From positions 1-37,976 of the forward strand of contig JACOSB010000003.1 of assembly GCA_016179105.1 (NCBI GenBank): a DNA stretch of 37,976 nt, in the 5' to 3' direction. The position numbers and the translations under genes are program-made. Positions 31,641 through 37,976 of this stretch are shown piece after piece. This stretch comes from Candidatus Acetothermia bacterium (GTDB lineage: Bacteria; Bipolaricaulota; Bipolaricaulia; RBG-16-55-9; DRXL01). Positions within the stretch are counted from its first letter, which is position 1, and every line of letters starts with the position of its first letter. Under the pieces are notes generated by a model. The model was not told the DNA's origin. It saw nothing but the letters and a program-made list of their open reading frames with translations, and did not search any database.

Positions 31641-32594
31641 TCAGTAATAGATCGTGACCGTCCGATGGTAGGGCTTCGCCCGGTACGTATCTTCTTGTCC
31701 TAAATTCCAGAGTAGCCAATCTATTTCATACGCTCGCAAAGAATAGTTCAGTGCAGCTAGTCCTCGTCGGATCAGCTCGACGGCCCAGAGCGTGTGCGCA
31801 CGAATCTCAACCTCTTCCAAACTGCCCGGCGCGATCAGTTCCTGGCGATCTACTCTCTCTGCCAAGCTTGTGCTGTACTTCAGAATGCCTAAGTGTCGTA
31901 AGACTTGCGGGAGTTTATAGTCCGCGAAGGCGGTCAATTGATCTATATCAAAAAATTCTCCCCAGCTCTTCCCTTGGAATGCTACGTGCAAATCCGCGAC
32001 AAAAATTTGCGCGCGCTTATGAAAGAGCACTCTGTGCCCTTTGTATGATGCTTCATCTCGAAACGAAGGAAAATCTGCAACTAGCAGTTCAACCAATCTT
32101 GTCGCTGAACGTTGCGCAGCTTCGACCAAGCAATGTGCTTGCCCGTGATATTTTTCGAGCAGCACAGTTCCCGTTTCGCGCAGAATTTCTAAGCGCTTTT
32201 CCCATAAGTGCAAACGCCCTTCTCCGTGGAGAGTTCGGGATAATTCTTTGTCAGAGATCTTCGCTAAATAGCTCGCATCCAAGACTGGAACTTTTTCAGT
32301 GATTGCGCGTTTGAGCGTAGCTGTTAGAGCGAGATAGCCCGAAAGTTTTTCATGCTCGTAGACGATTTCCCAGTGCGGATGGCCCCAAAAACAAAAATTG
32401 AGACTGTCGAGCACAAGCAGATACGTGACGGTGCGCTCGGTGCCATCGTCGAAGTGATAACGCACATCCCACGCAGGAGCACGTCGCTTCTCAACGACAA
32501 CCCACTGACAGAACTTCTCCAGCGCATGGCCATCAATGCGGACATGATCGCTCTGCGCAATGACCGGCTGCAAACTTTCTAGGATGAGGTTCAC
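31641..32594 (-). CDS. Queuosine-5'-phosphate N-glycosylase/hydrolase (Qng1, DUF2419)
   Basis: The 317-aa protein matches the queuosine-salvage family (Pfam Q_salvage): WDVRYHFDDGTERTV, LDSLNFCFWG, TATLKRAI, the hallmark TAFADYKLPQVLRHLG, and a C-terminal IDWLLWNLGQ near YHRTVTIYY. Family enzymes release queuine from queuosine 5'-monophosphate. Translation starts at GTG 32594. No ribosome binding site is visible, and a -10-like TATACT (32608-32603) lies eight bases before it, again suggesting a nearly leaderless message, although no -35 is clear. Pairing with tgt three bases downstream argues that queuine freed here is inserted directly into tRNA. Confidence 0.88.
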   Translation of the reverse strand: MNLILESLQPVIAQSDHVRIDGHALEKFCQWVVVEKRRAPAWDVRYHFDDGTERTVTYLLVLDSLNFCFWGHPHWEIVYEHEKLSGYLALTATLKRAITEKVPVLDASYLAKISDKELSRTLHGEGRLHLWEKRLEILRETGTVLLEKYHGQAHCLVEAAQRSATRLVELLVADFPSFRDEASYKGHRVLFHKRAQIFVADLHVAFQGKSWGEFFDIDQLTAFADYKLPQVLRHLGILKYSTSLAERVDRQELIAPGSLEEVEIRAHTLWAVELIRRGLAALNYSLRAYEIDWLLWNLGQEDTYRAKPYHRTVTIYY

Positions 32595-32631
32595 AAGAGC
32601 AAAGTATAATTGAAGGGTTTGAGAAATATTT

Positions 32632-32967
32632 TCATAGTTTCAAAGCTCTGCGCACCGCGTCTTCGATTTCAACCAACTGCACCGAGCTAAGTCGTCCCAG
32701 TGCTGCTCGCCCAAGGCGCTGCTTATCGATCGTCGTTACTTGATCGCACTTAACCCAACTCTGTTCTCTCAGCCCACCCTCGCCGACATCCAGCTCTATC
32801 CGTGTAGGAAACGCCTTGCGCTTTACCGTTGTGATGGGCACAACTGACACATCATGGGCGAAACGATTGAGCCAATCCGCTGACAAAATCAGACAGGGTC
32901 GTCGTTTGCGCTCTCCAAGAATTTTGGCAAGCCAGATTTCTCCACGTTGCGGTGAAGAGCTAGTCAT
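32632..32967 (-). CDS. MazF/PemK-family endoribonuclease toxin
   Basis: The 111-aa toxin begins at ATG 32967, overlapping the antitoxin by eight bases (ATGACTAG). It shows the family pattern QRGEIWLAKILGERKRRPCL, VVPITTVKRKAFPTRIEL, and a central SWVKCDQVTTIDKQRL. MazF enzymes cleave single-stranded RNA at short motifs and halt growth when the antitoxin is degraded. The key Arg of the RGEIW loop and the SWVKCDQ segment are present, so it is probably active. An upstream in-frame start at 33021 would lie inside the antitoxin gene and is rejected. Confidence 0.9.
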   Translation of the reverse strand: MTSSSPQRGEIWLAKILGERKRRPCLILSADWLNRFAHDVSVVPITTVKRKAFPTRIELDVGEGGLREQSWVKCDQVTTIDKQRLGRAALGRLSSVQLVEIEDAVRRALKL

Positions 32968-33214
32968 CTTCGCGAGATAGAACCTCCAAGCCCAGCTTCT
33001 CCCAAGCTCGGCGCTCGGCAATTTCCTCGGTTAGCTCAGGCGTAGCGAAGAATTCTTGGGCTAACTGAGCCAATTCCTCTTCCTCGCGTCGACTAAAGTG
33101 CTCTTGAAGAAGCGCTTCGAGAGCCGCGCTTCGGCTTGTTTTCTGACGCCGCGCGAGGGTGTCTAGAAATTCTATGGACTTAGGGTTCAGTGTCAATGTC
33201 ACTCGTGACTTCAT
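32960..33214 (-). CDS. Ribbon-helix-helix antitoxin of the MazF pair
   Basis: The 84-aa protein starts at ATG 33214 (MKSRVTLTLNPKSIEFLD). The frame is open 23 codons upstream through the promoter. The first 45 residues form an RHH DNA-binding domain (RVTLTLN strand, then KTSRSAALEALLQEHF). The acidic tail (REEEELAQLAQEF, AERRAWEKL) should wrap around and block MazF. RHH-type partners of MazF are known beside the classical AbrB-type MazE. It should repress its own promoter through the repeats at 33222-33257. It overlaps the toxin gene by 8 bases. Confidence 0.85.
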   Translation of the reverse strand: MKSRVTLTLNPKSIEFLDTLARRQKTSRSAALEALLQEHFSRREEEELAQLAQEFFATPELTEEIAERRAWEKLGLEVLSREDD

Positions 33215-33221
33215 ACTTAAT

Positions 33222-33262
33222 CTCTTACTAAAGAGCATACATAAGCTCTTACCTAAAAACAA
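33222..33262 (-). promoter_or_regulatory. Autoregulated promoter and operator of the toxin-antitoxin operon
   Basis: On the minus strand TTGTTT (33262-33257) and TATGCT (33239-33234) are 17 bases apart, giving a start near 33227 and a 13-nt leader. A near-palindrome ctcttactaaagag (33222-33235) overlaps the start site, and a second gctcttacctaaa (33245-33257) lies 23 bases away between -10 and -35. Two such sites are what a tetrameric RHH repressor would occupy. Confidence 0.5.
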
Positions 33263-33399
33263 GCTGCTTTCTACTAACCGCACCCATCGGGCAGAAACGC
33301 TGTCGTGAAAAGCTTGTTCAGTTCTATCTTTTTCTTAATTAAACTCCTGTCCAACAGAAAGTCACGCGGTTTCGTCCATATTTGATGTACGACGGTTGC

Positions 33400-34449
33400 C
33401 TAAGCCAGCTTCAGCTCCCAGGTATCGTTCAGGCTGGAGGGCCCGTTGCCCCCAAAAATCAAGAGTCTTCGATCGGACTCAATGAATACCATACTATGGC
33501 TGTGGCGCGCGCTCGGCTTCGTTCCGTCGAGTGTGAGCGAAGACCATTTGCTCGTATTCAAATCCAAAGCCCACGCGTCATCGAAGCGCTCAGAACCAGA
33601 GCCCCCGAAGAGAATCATCTGATTTTTCGTGGGATCGTAGATGCTTGCAGCGAAGAAGCGTTTGTCCGGAGATTTTTCGCCTTGCGCTTCATGCCACGAG
33701 TTCTCGTTGAGCTCAAAGAGCCAGGTATCTCTGAGCGCGCCTGAGCTTTGGCCGCCAAAGATCACAAGCCGATGCCCGCGCGAGTCATAAACACCCGTGT
33801 GCAGACAGCGTCGCTGCGGACGCACTCCGTTACTGGCGGGAGAAATATCTTTCCAGGTCATCTCAGAAAACTTGAACGCTTGCGTGTCATCGAAGCGCCC
33901 TTGGTCGGTGAAGCCGGCGAACGAGATGCCTCGCTGCTCTTTGGAGTCGTAGACCATGATGGAGCCGTAGCGCACTTGGGGGCGCTCTTTCTCATTGACG
34001 GGGCTGATGTCTTGCCAGGTGTTGGTACCTGCATCAAACGCCCAAGTATCGTTAAAAAATTTTGCCCCCTGGCCGGCGTAGATGATCATGCGACGCCGGT
34101 TGGGATCGAAGATTGCGTCATGTCCGAAGCGAGCGGCTGGAGCAGAGCCATTGGGAGTGATGTTTTGCCAACTCAAATCTCTAAGGTTGAGTGCCCACAG
34201 ATCGTTCGTGATGCCCGCGTCGCCGCGCCCGCCGAAGACGAGCATGCGATTATTGATCGAGTCATAGACAGCCGTGTGATTGAAGCGGGGCGATGGCAGC
34301 GCGCCGGAAGTGTCTAATTTGCGCAAAGCGCCATCGGCCGCGCTGGCTGTATCGGGATGGAGGCTGAAAATTCCGAGAGCTGCCAGAGATGCTCCTGCGG
34401 TTTTCAGGAATGACCGGCGTGTCCAGGTTGAGTGACGTAGAGTATTCAC
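33400..34449 (-). CDS. Tat-exported Kelch-repeat propeller protein
   Basis: The 349-aa protein starts at GTG 34449 with AAGGAGGT just upstream. A twin-arginine signal (TRRSFLK, Arg11 and Arg12, then AGASLAALGIFSL) means it is exported already folded. The rest is a complete Kelch propeller of about six blades, each with a pattern such as RFNHTAVYDSINNRMLVFGG followed by DLWALNL and W. Such propellers occur alone as binding modules or in galactose-oxidase-like enzymes; the copper ligands of galactose oxidase are not evident to me. It is monocistronic and divergent from the AhpD-like gene. I see nothing in 33263-33399 except a short AT-rich spacer. Confidence 0.85.
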   Translation of the reverse strand: MNTLRHSTWTRRSFLKTAGASLAALGIFSLHPDTASAADGALRKLDTSGALPSPRFNHTAVYDSINNRMLVFGGRGDAGITNDLWALNLRDLSWQNITPNGSAPAARFGHDAIFDPNRRRMIIYAGQGAKFFNDTWAFDAGTNTWQDISPVNEKERPQVRYGSIMVYDSKEQRGISFAGFTDQGRFDDTQAFKFSEMTWKDISPASNGVRPQRRCLHTGVYDSRGHRLVIFGGQSSGALRDTWLFELNENSWHEAQGEKSPDKRFFAASIYDPTKNQMILFGGSGSERFDDAWALDLNTSKWSSLTLDGTKPSARHSHSMVFIESDRRLLIFGGNGPSSLNDTWELKLA

Positions 34450-34584
34450 GAGAACCTCCTTGACCGAGATTGTTTGATTTCTTATACGAGCGCGAGGCCT
34501 GGTTGGATCTCTCGCAGCGTCGTTCGTATCTAGATTAGCAGCTTTTGCGAGTATTTACCGCTCGGTGGCAAACGTCTTTGAATT

Positions 34585-34613
34585 TTGGAACGATGAGACT
34601 GCCAAGTTATAAA
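34585..34613 (+). promoter_or_regulatory. Candidate promoter of the AhpD-like gene
   Basis: TTGGAA (34585-34590) and TATAAA (34608-34613) are 17 bases apart. The predicted start near 34620 falls inside the ribosome binding site AAGGAGGG (34617-34624), so the true start would have to be a few bases earlier. Confidence 0.35.
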
Positions 34614-34630
34614 CTCAAGGAGGGTCTCTC

Positions 34631-35179
34631 ATGCGCGTTCCAGTGGAACCTGAAAAAGTTCTCCAAGTGTTTAAGCAATACATGCACGAGCCTGGCTTTG
34701 AAGAGAGCAAGTCGATCGTCGAGCAAGGGGAATTACCCGTCGAGATGTTGCAAGCAATGTCGCTGCGACCTGAGATTCTGAAAGCCTTCGCGGGTTTCGG
34801 GAATTGTTTGTATCCAGGGGGCTTGCTCGAGCGCGCGCTCAAAGAGAAAGTGATCTTAAAATCTTCTCTGAGAAACTCCTGTCAATTCTGCATCAACTCT
34901 CACTATGAGATCATGCGCATGGCGGGCATTCCGCAACAACAAATTTATCATCTTGAAGACCCGAAGAATCTCACTGAGCGAGAGAGAGTTGCGCTCGCTT
35001 ATACTGAAGCTGTGATGAGAGACTCAAATCGTGTGAGCGATCAACTTTTCACTGACGTGAAGAGACATTTCTCGCTACCGGAGATCGTTCAGCTCACGAT
35101 GCTAATTGGGTATATCAATATGCTGAACTGGTTCAACAACGCGCTGCAAGTAGAGTACAAAGGAGATTATGGGAAGTGA
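34631..35179 (+). CDS. AhpD-like / carboxymuconolactone decarboxylase-family peroxidase
   Basis: The 182-aa all-helical protein contains the AhpD redox motif SCQFCINSH, with Cys84, Cys87 and His91. Members reduce peroxides or act as disulfide relays, often as hexamers. AAGGAGGG lies six bases before the ATG. The surrounding sequence (LRNSCQFCINSHYEIMRMAG, then LTERERVALAYTEAVMRDSN) fits the uncharacterised AhpD-type branch rather than a true carboxymuconolactone decarboxylase, which lacks the Cys pair. Neighbours (a Kelch protein and kynurenine 3-monooxygenase) give no specific link. Confidence 0.85.
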   Translation: MRVPVEPEKVLQVFKQYMHEPGFEESKSIVEQGELPVEMLQAMSLRPEILKAFAGFGNCLYPGGLLERALKEKVILKSSLRNSCQFCINSHYEIMRMAGIPQQQIYHLEDPKNLTERERVALAYTEAVMRDSNRVSDQLFTDVKRHFSLPEIVQLTMLIGYINMLNWFNNALQVEYKGDYGK

Positions 35180-35242
35180 CGAGCAATGACACTGCACAGA
35201 CTTGATTGTAAAAATCTCTCATTTTGTTTCTTGGGTAATTTC

Positions 35243-36601
35243 TTACGGAGTTTGCAATGGAATCAGTTCTCTTTTAATAAGTTGCTCAGCTTTCCTCCAA
35301 TCCAAATCCTCAATCTGCTCAATGGAACCACATAACTCAGAGAGAATTCGATCTTGAATTCGACCTCGCGAGAGCGCAACTGAGCAGGGCAACCGATGGA
35401 AGGTCACCATCGAGTACTTGGGCACGAAGAGATCGGGATATTTTTTCTCCAGCGCGTGCTCAACTTTTTTCTTGAAGAGAAATTTCGGATCAGCGACACG
35501 ATCGCGCATCTCGATGAAATTTTCTAACGCTAATTCGGCGATCGCATCTGTATTTATTTTTCGCATCTTCTCAAACTCACTGAAAATCTTTTCCCAATCT
35601 GTGTTGTACTGATCTATTAGTGCTGCTACTTGTATGCATCCTTCGAAGGCACAGTTCACGCCCTGTCCAAAGAAAGGCACGATCGCATGCGCTGCATCCC
35701 CAATCAAGAGCGCTTTTTCATTCACGTGCCAGGGATTGCACCTGATCGTGACCATCGAACCCGTCGGATTCACAAAAAATTCTTTAGTCAAGTCGGGCAT
35801 CAAAGGTATAGCATCCGGAAATTGTGTTTTGAAAAAATCTAGCACTTTGGCTTCTGTATCCAAATTGGCAAAACTCTCTTCACCCTCAAACGGGAAGAAG
35901 AAGATGCAGCCGAAACTTCCATCAAAGTTGGGCAGCGCGATCAGCATGTACGTATGACGCGGCCAGATGTGCAGGGCGTTCTTCTCAACCTGAAACGCGC
36001 CATTTGATCCCGGAGGAATTGTTAGCTCTTTGTAGCCGTGCTCCAAGTATTCTTGAGAGAAATTGAATCGCCCCACTTTGAGCATATCGGTTCGAATCGC
36101 CGAGGCCGAGCCGTCAGTCCCGATGACTGTCTCGCACTTAATGACTCGCTCTTGCCCTGTCGTTTCGTTGCGCAGTCGCACGTCGCCCGTCTTAAAATCC
36201 ATGCCCGTGCAACGTTCACTAAAATAGATTGTGACGCCGGGTTGCTTCTCCGCTTCGGTCATCAAGGCTTTATTGAGCTCAGCGCGCGAGACGGCATAGA
36301 TCACTTCGGTCTCGTCTTTGCCATACGGCTGGAACGCAAGTTCTCCCTTGACCGAGTGCATCATGCGACCCTTCATCGGGACAGCGATTTTGTTGATCGT
36401 TTCCCACAAGCCCGCTTCTTGAAGCGCATGGATGCCGCGCGTGGAGATCGCGAGGTTGATCGATCGCCCGGCGCTGATCTGAACTCTACGCATATCTGGA
36501 CGACGCTCATAGATTTCGACTTGGAAGCCGCGCTTGGCTAAGAAAGTTGATAGAAGAGAGCCTGCGGGGCCAGCACCGATGAGAGTGATTTTTTTAGTCA
36601 T
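35243..36601 (-). CDS. kmo: Kynurenine 3-monooxygenase
   Basis: KMO hydroxylates L-kynurenine to 3-hydroxykynurenine using FAD, NADPH and O2, in tryptophan breakdown or de novo NAD synthesis. The 452-aa protein starts at ATG 36601 (MTKKITLIGAGPAGSLLS). It has the FAD loop GAGPAG, RSINLAISTRG, the DG motif GTDGSASAIR and the GD motif LLIGDAAHAIVPFFGQG, all diagnostic. The C-terminal 80 residues contain the hydrophobic anchor region expected in the family but no long transmembrane helix. It lies downstream of the indoleamine dioxygenase-like gene on the same strand, separated by 118 bases that hold a repeat. This implies an aerobic or microaerobic host. Confidence 0.93.
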   Translation of the reverse strand: MTKKITLIGAGPAGSLLSTFLAKRGFQVEIYERRPDMRRVQISAGRSINLAISTRGIHALQEAGLWETINKIAVPMKGRMMHSVKGELAFQPYGKDETEVIYAVSRAELNKALMTEAEKQPGVTIYFSERCTGMDFKTGDVRLRNETTGQERVIKCETVIGTDGSASAIRTDMLKVGRFNFSQEYLEHGYKELTIPPGSNGAFQVEKNALHIWPRHTYMLIALPNFDGSFGCIFFFPFEGEESFANLDTEAKVLDFFKTQFPDAIPLMPDLTKEFFVNPTGSMVTIRCNPWHVNEKALLIGDAAHAIVPFFGQGVNCAFEGCIQVAALIDQYNTDWEKIFSEFEKMRKINTDAIAELALENFIEMRDRVADPKFLFKKKVEHALEKKYPDLFVPKYSMVTFHRLPCSVALSRGRIQDRILSELCGSIEQIEDLDWRKAEQLIKRELIPLQTP

Positions 36602-36642
36602 ACAATTATTGAATCGCGGAGATCGCGGAAGCTCCACTGAAA

Positions 36643-36679
36643 ACACGGAAGAAAGACAAGCCGTTTTCCGTGTCTTCCG
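36643..36679. repeat. Intergenic palindromic repeat (CACGGAA family, copy 2)
   Basis: This 37-base stretch repeats 6958-6994 with a single difference. An ACACGGAA/TTCCGTGT stem (36643-36650 with 36666-36673) encloses the same 15-nt loop sequence. It separates the dioxygenase gene from kmo. Confidence 0.75.
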
Positions 36680-36719
36680 TGGCAATTCCGCGCGTTCCGT
36701 GATTCAGATGCATACCAAT

Positions 36720-37850
36720 TTAGTCAATAATACTCTCGCTCGTTTCCTTGAGCGCCTTGCCCAAGAAAGCTGAAAAACTTGTGCCGCCAGTGCCTTTCGC
36801 TTCGATGCCCTTAGGCGCTTGATGCGCGATGTAGCGCACGGCGATCTCGAAATGCTTTCGGCGAAATTCTTGGAGCGCATGGATGCACTGATTGTAGACA
36901 TCGCACAACTCCGCATGAATCTTCTTGTGATGGGACACGTATTGTCGGATCGACGGCCCGTTTTCGAGTGCTTCGATGAATCGTCGATGGGCTGGAGAAA
37001 TGTATCGTCGCATCTCCAATAGATACGGGCTCGTCTCGTTGTCGCGATGTTTCACGCCGAGCGCGGCATCTACTGCTTGAAACCACGGGCTTTGCGCGGC
37101 GCTGCCCCCATAATATTTCTGAGGCTGATCGCTGACGCCTTCGTAGATGACGCCCGGCGCATCCCAGCCCGTCAAATATGGGCGCACGCGATAGTAAAAG
37201 ACATGTGGGTCGCAGTATTCTGTCATGCGCACCAGCGTGGCGTTCACCGCTTCGATGGATGAAACCACTCTCTTGAGATTTAAAACGAGATCATCGACTC
37301 GATTCTCACCCACAGCCTTCTCGGCCTCGACCAACGCCGTGAGTGCAGGGCCTCCCTTGGCCTCAATCGCTACTCCAACCAAGTAAAACCACTGCTCATC
37401 GACTCCGCCGAGAAAGAGCTGCAGACAAACGAGATTATCGAGATCAATGGGATCGTCTTTGTCAAGACGACGCCAGTTGTGGAGCACGATCGAAGCGTGC
37501 GTGATGATCGGCGGACGGCCCAGTTTGTCGGCAAGCTGGCATAATGGCTAGCCACACCCTGAGGGATGCGCGTGGCTGGTTTCTCACCGGCCCATACGTA
37601 CGCGTTGGCCAAGACAGACAAAATGAGAAGTGCGCGCTCTTGTTGTCTTAAGTCTTTCAGCTCGCCGAGACTGTGAGAAGACAATCGCTCCAGCGTTGAG
37701 CGCAGCTTACCCGTCATCAACAAAGCCGACACTTCAGACCCAATTTGGTCCCAGATTTCATACGCTTCCGGCAGTCGCTCTAAGGGGTCTTGGGAGGGCA
37801 AAAAACCGCGCACCGGATCGACTTGATAGTTTGTAATACTAATTTGTCAT
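36720..37850 (-). pseudogene. Indoleamine 2,3-dioxygenase-like gene with frameshifts
   Basis: Two overlapping frames together encode a heme dioxygenase of the IDO type, which opens the tryptophan ring to N-formylkynurenine. The 5' frame gives NYQVDP and RGFLPSQDPLERLPEAYEI through AYVWAG. The 3' frame gives RPPIITHASIVLHNWRRLDK, FLGGVDEQWF, the proximal-heme His in RRKHFEIAVRYI, and the hallmark GTGGTSF. The switch lies near 37531; one added G (agcttGgccgac in minus-strand reading) would restore SLADKLGRPPI. At the 5' end no ATG is in frame. An ATG at 37850 overlaps the previous stop (ATGA), and one surplus T near 37841 would join it, giving a 376-aa protein. Otherwise GTG 37813 is the only start. 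Two indels suggest decay or sequencing errors. kmo follows on the same strand. Confidence 0.72.
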
Positions 37851-37976
37851 AGGAATGTCTGGATAGAGTGGAGACCCCTGAGCCACCAGGGATAAGCGGT
37901 CAAGCATCGCAAGTGCGCCGGTGCTTCCCAATAGGGGCGCAGCGCTTCTCCCAAGGCTTGCTCCAGCGCCTCCAAG
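37847..37976 (-). CDS. C-terminal fragment of an unidentified gene running off the window
   Basis: The minus strand is open from the window edge to a TGA at 37849-37847, about 42 codons, reading near the end LRPYWEAPAHLRC and YPWWLRGLHSIQ. The stop overlaps the ATG of the dioxygenase-like gene (ATGA), which suggests they belong to one operon. I do not recognise the family. The Trp- and Leu-rich tail shows no catalytic motif, and the fragment is not part of the transposase seen at the left edge. Confidence 0.35.
   Translation of the reverse strand, partial: LEALEQALGEALRPYWEAPAHLRCLTAYPWWLRGLHSIQTFL

Noticed and set aside
1..37976. CRISPR arrays, rRNA or canonical tRNA genes
   Set aside because: Reading both strands I found no regularly spaced direct repeats, no rRNA landmarks and no complete tRNA cloverleaf.

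Overview
This window comes from a diderm (outer-membrane-bearing) bacterium. The base composition looks balanced to slightly GC-rich, and most genes are ordinary chromosomal ones (proC, moeB/thiF-like, tpiA, pgsA, fabL, mutS2, tgt). The outer membrane is inferred from the gene at 7117-9984, which ends in an Omp85-like barrel with a C-terminal Phe, and from several exported beta-propeller proteins. I cannot assign a phylum from the sequence alone. An uncultivated thermophile-type lineage such as Bipolaricaulota/Acetothermia is only a guess, prompted by the FlgD-like C-terminal module at 10011-12767 and the mix of genes.

Layout. 1-1323 is a complete insertion sequence with 15-bp inverted ends. 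It has landed in a minus-strand gene for a small exported protein, whose first 33 codons survive. 1972-12767 is a block of large surface or periplasmic proteins: a 1649-aa fusion of an LVIVD propeller with two complete S9 peptidase units; a zinc-peptidase/TolB-propeller/outer-membrane-barrel fusion; and a BNR-Kelch protein with a sorting-type C-terminus, coupled to proC. 13664-19088 holds a ThiF/MoeB-like E1 enzyme, an EamA exporter, a possible structured RNA, a cupredoxin-like protein, a stomatin/slipin, tpiA and pgsA. 19242-19545 is a frameshifted ribbon-helix-helix gene. fabL and mutS2 overlap by one base. A copper- or metal-linked DUF4399-like membrane protein and a YeiH-type transporter converge on a perfect 18-bp hairpin.

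25704-29147 is a phosphonate/phosphite-type ABC importer (phnD, phnC and a double-length phnE) with no C-P lyase. An HAD phosphatase and an ArsC-type gene carrying an in-frame TGA follow. 30420-32594 (minus) pairs tgt with a queuosine-5'-phosphate hydrolase (Qng1/DUF2419), which looks like a queuine-salvage operon. Next come an RHH-MazF toxin-antitoxin pair with a recognisable promoter/operator, a Tat-exported Kelch protein, an AhpD-like protein, and two kynurenine-pathway genes: kynurenine 3-monooxygenase and an indoleamine 2,3-dioxygenase interrupted by frameshifts.

Three patterns run through the window. (1) At least three genes have a -10 box only 6-7 nt before the start codon, which implies leaderless mRNAs. 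(2) Intergenic gaps carry several families of short palindromic repeats. (3) Four reading frames are broken by single-base changes or an insertion sequence, so either decay or sequence errors are present.
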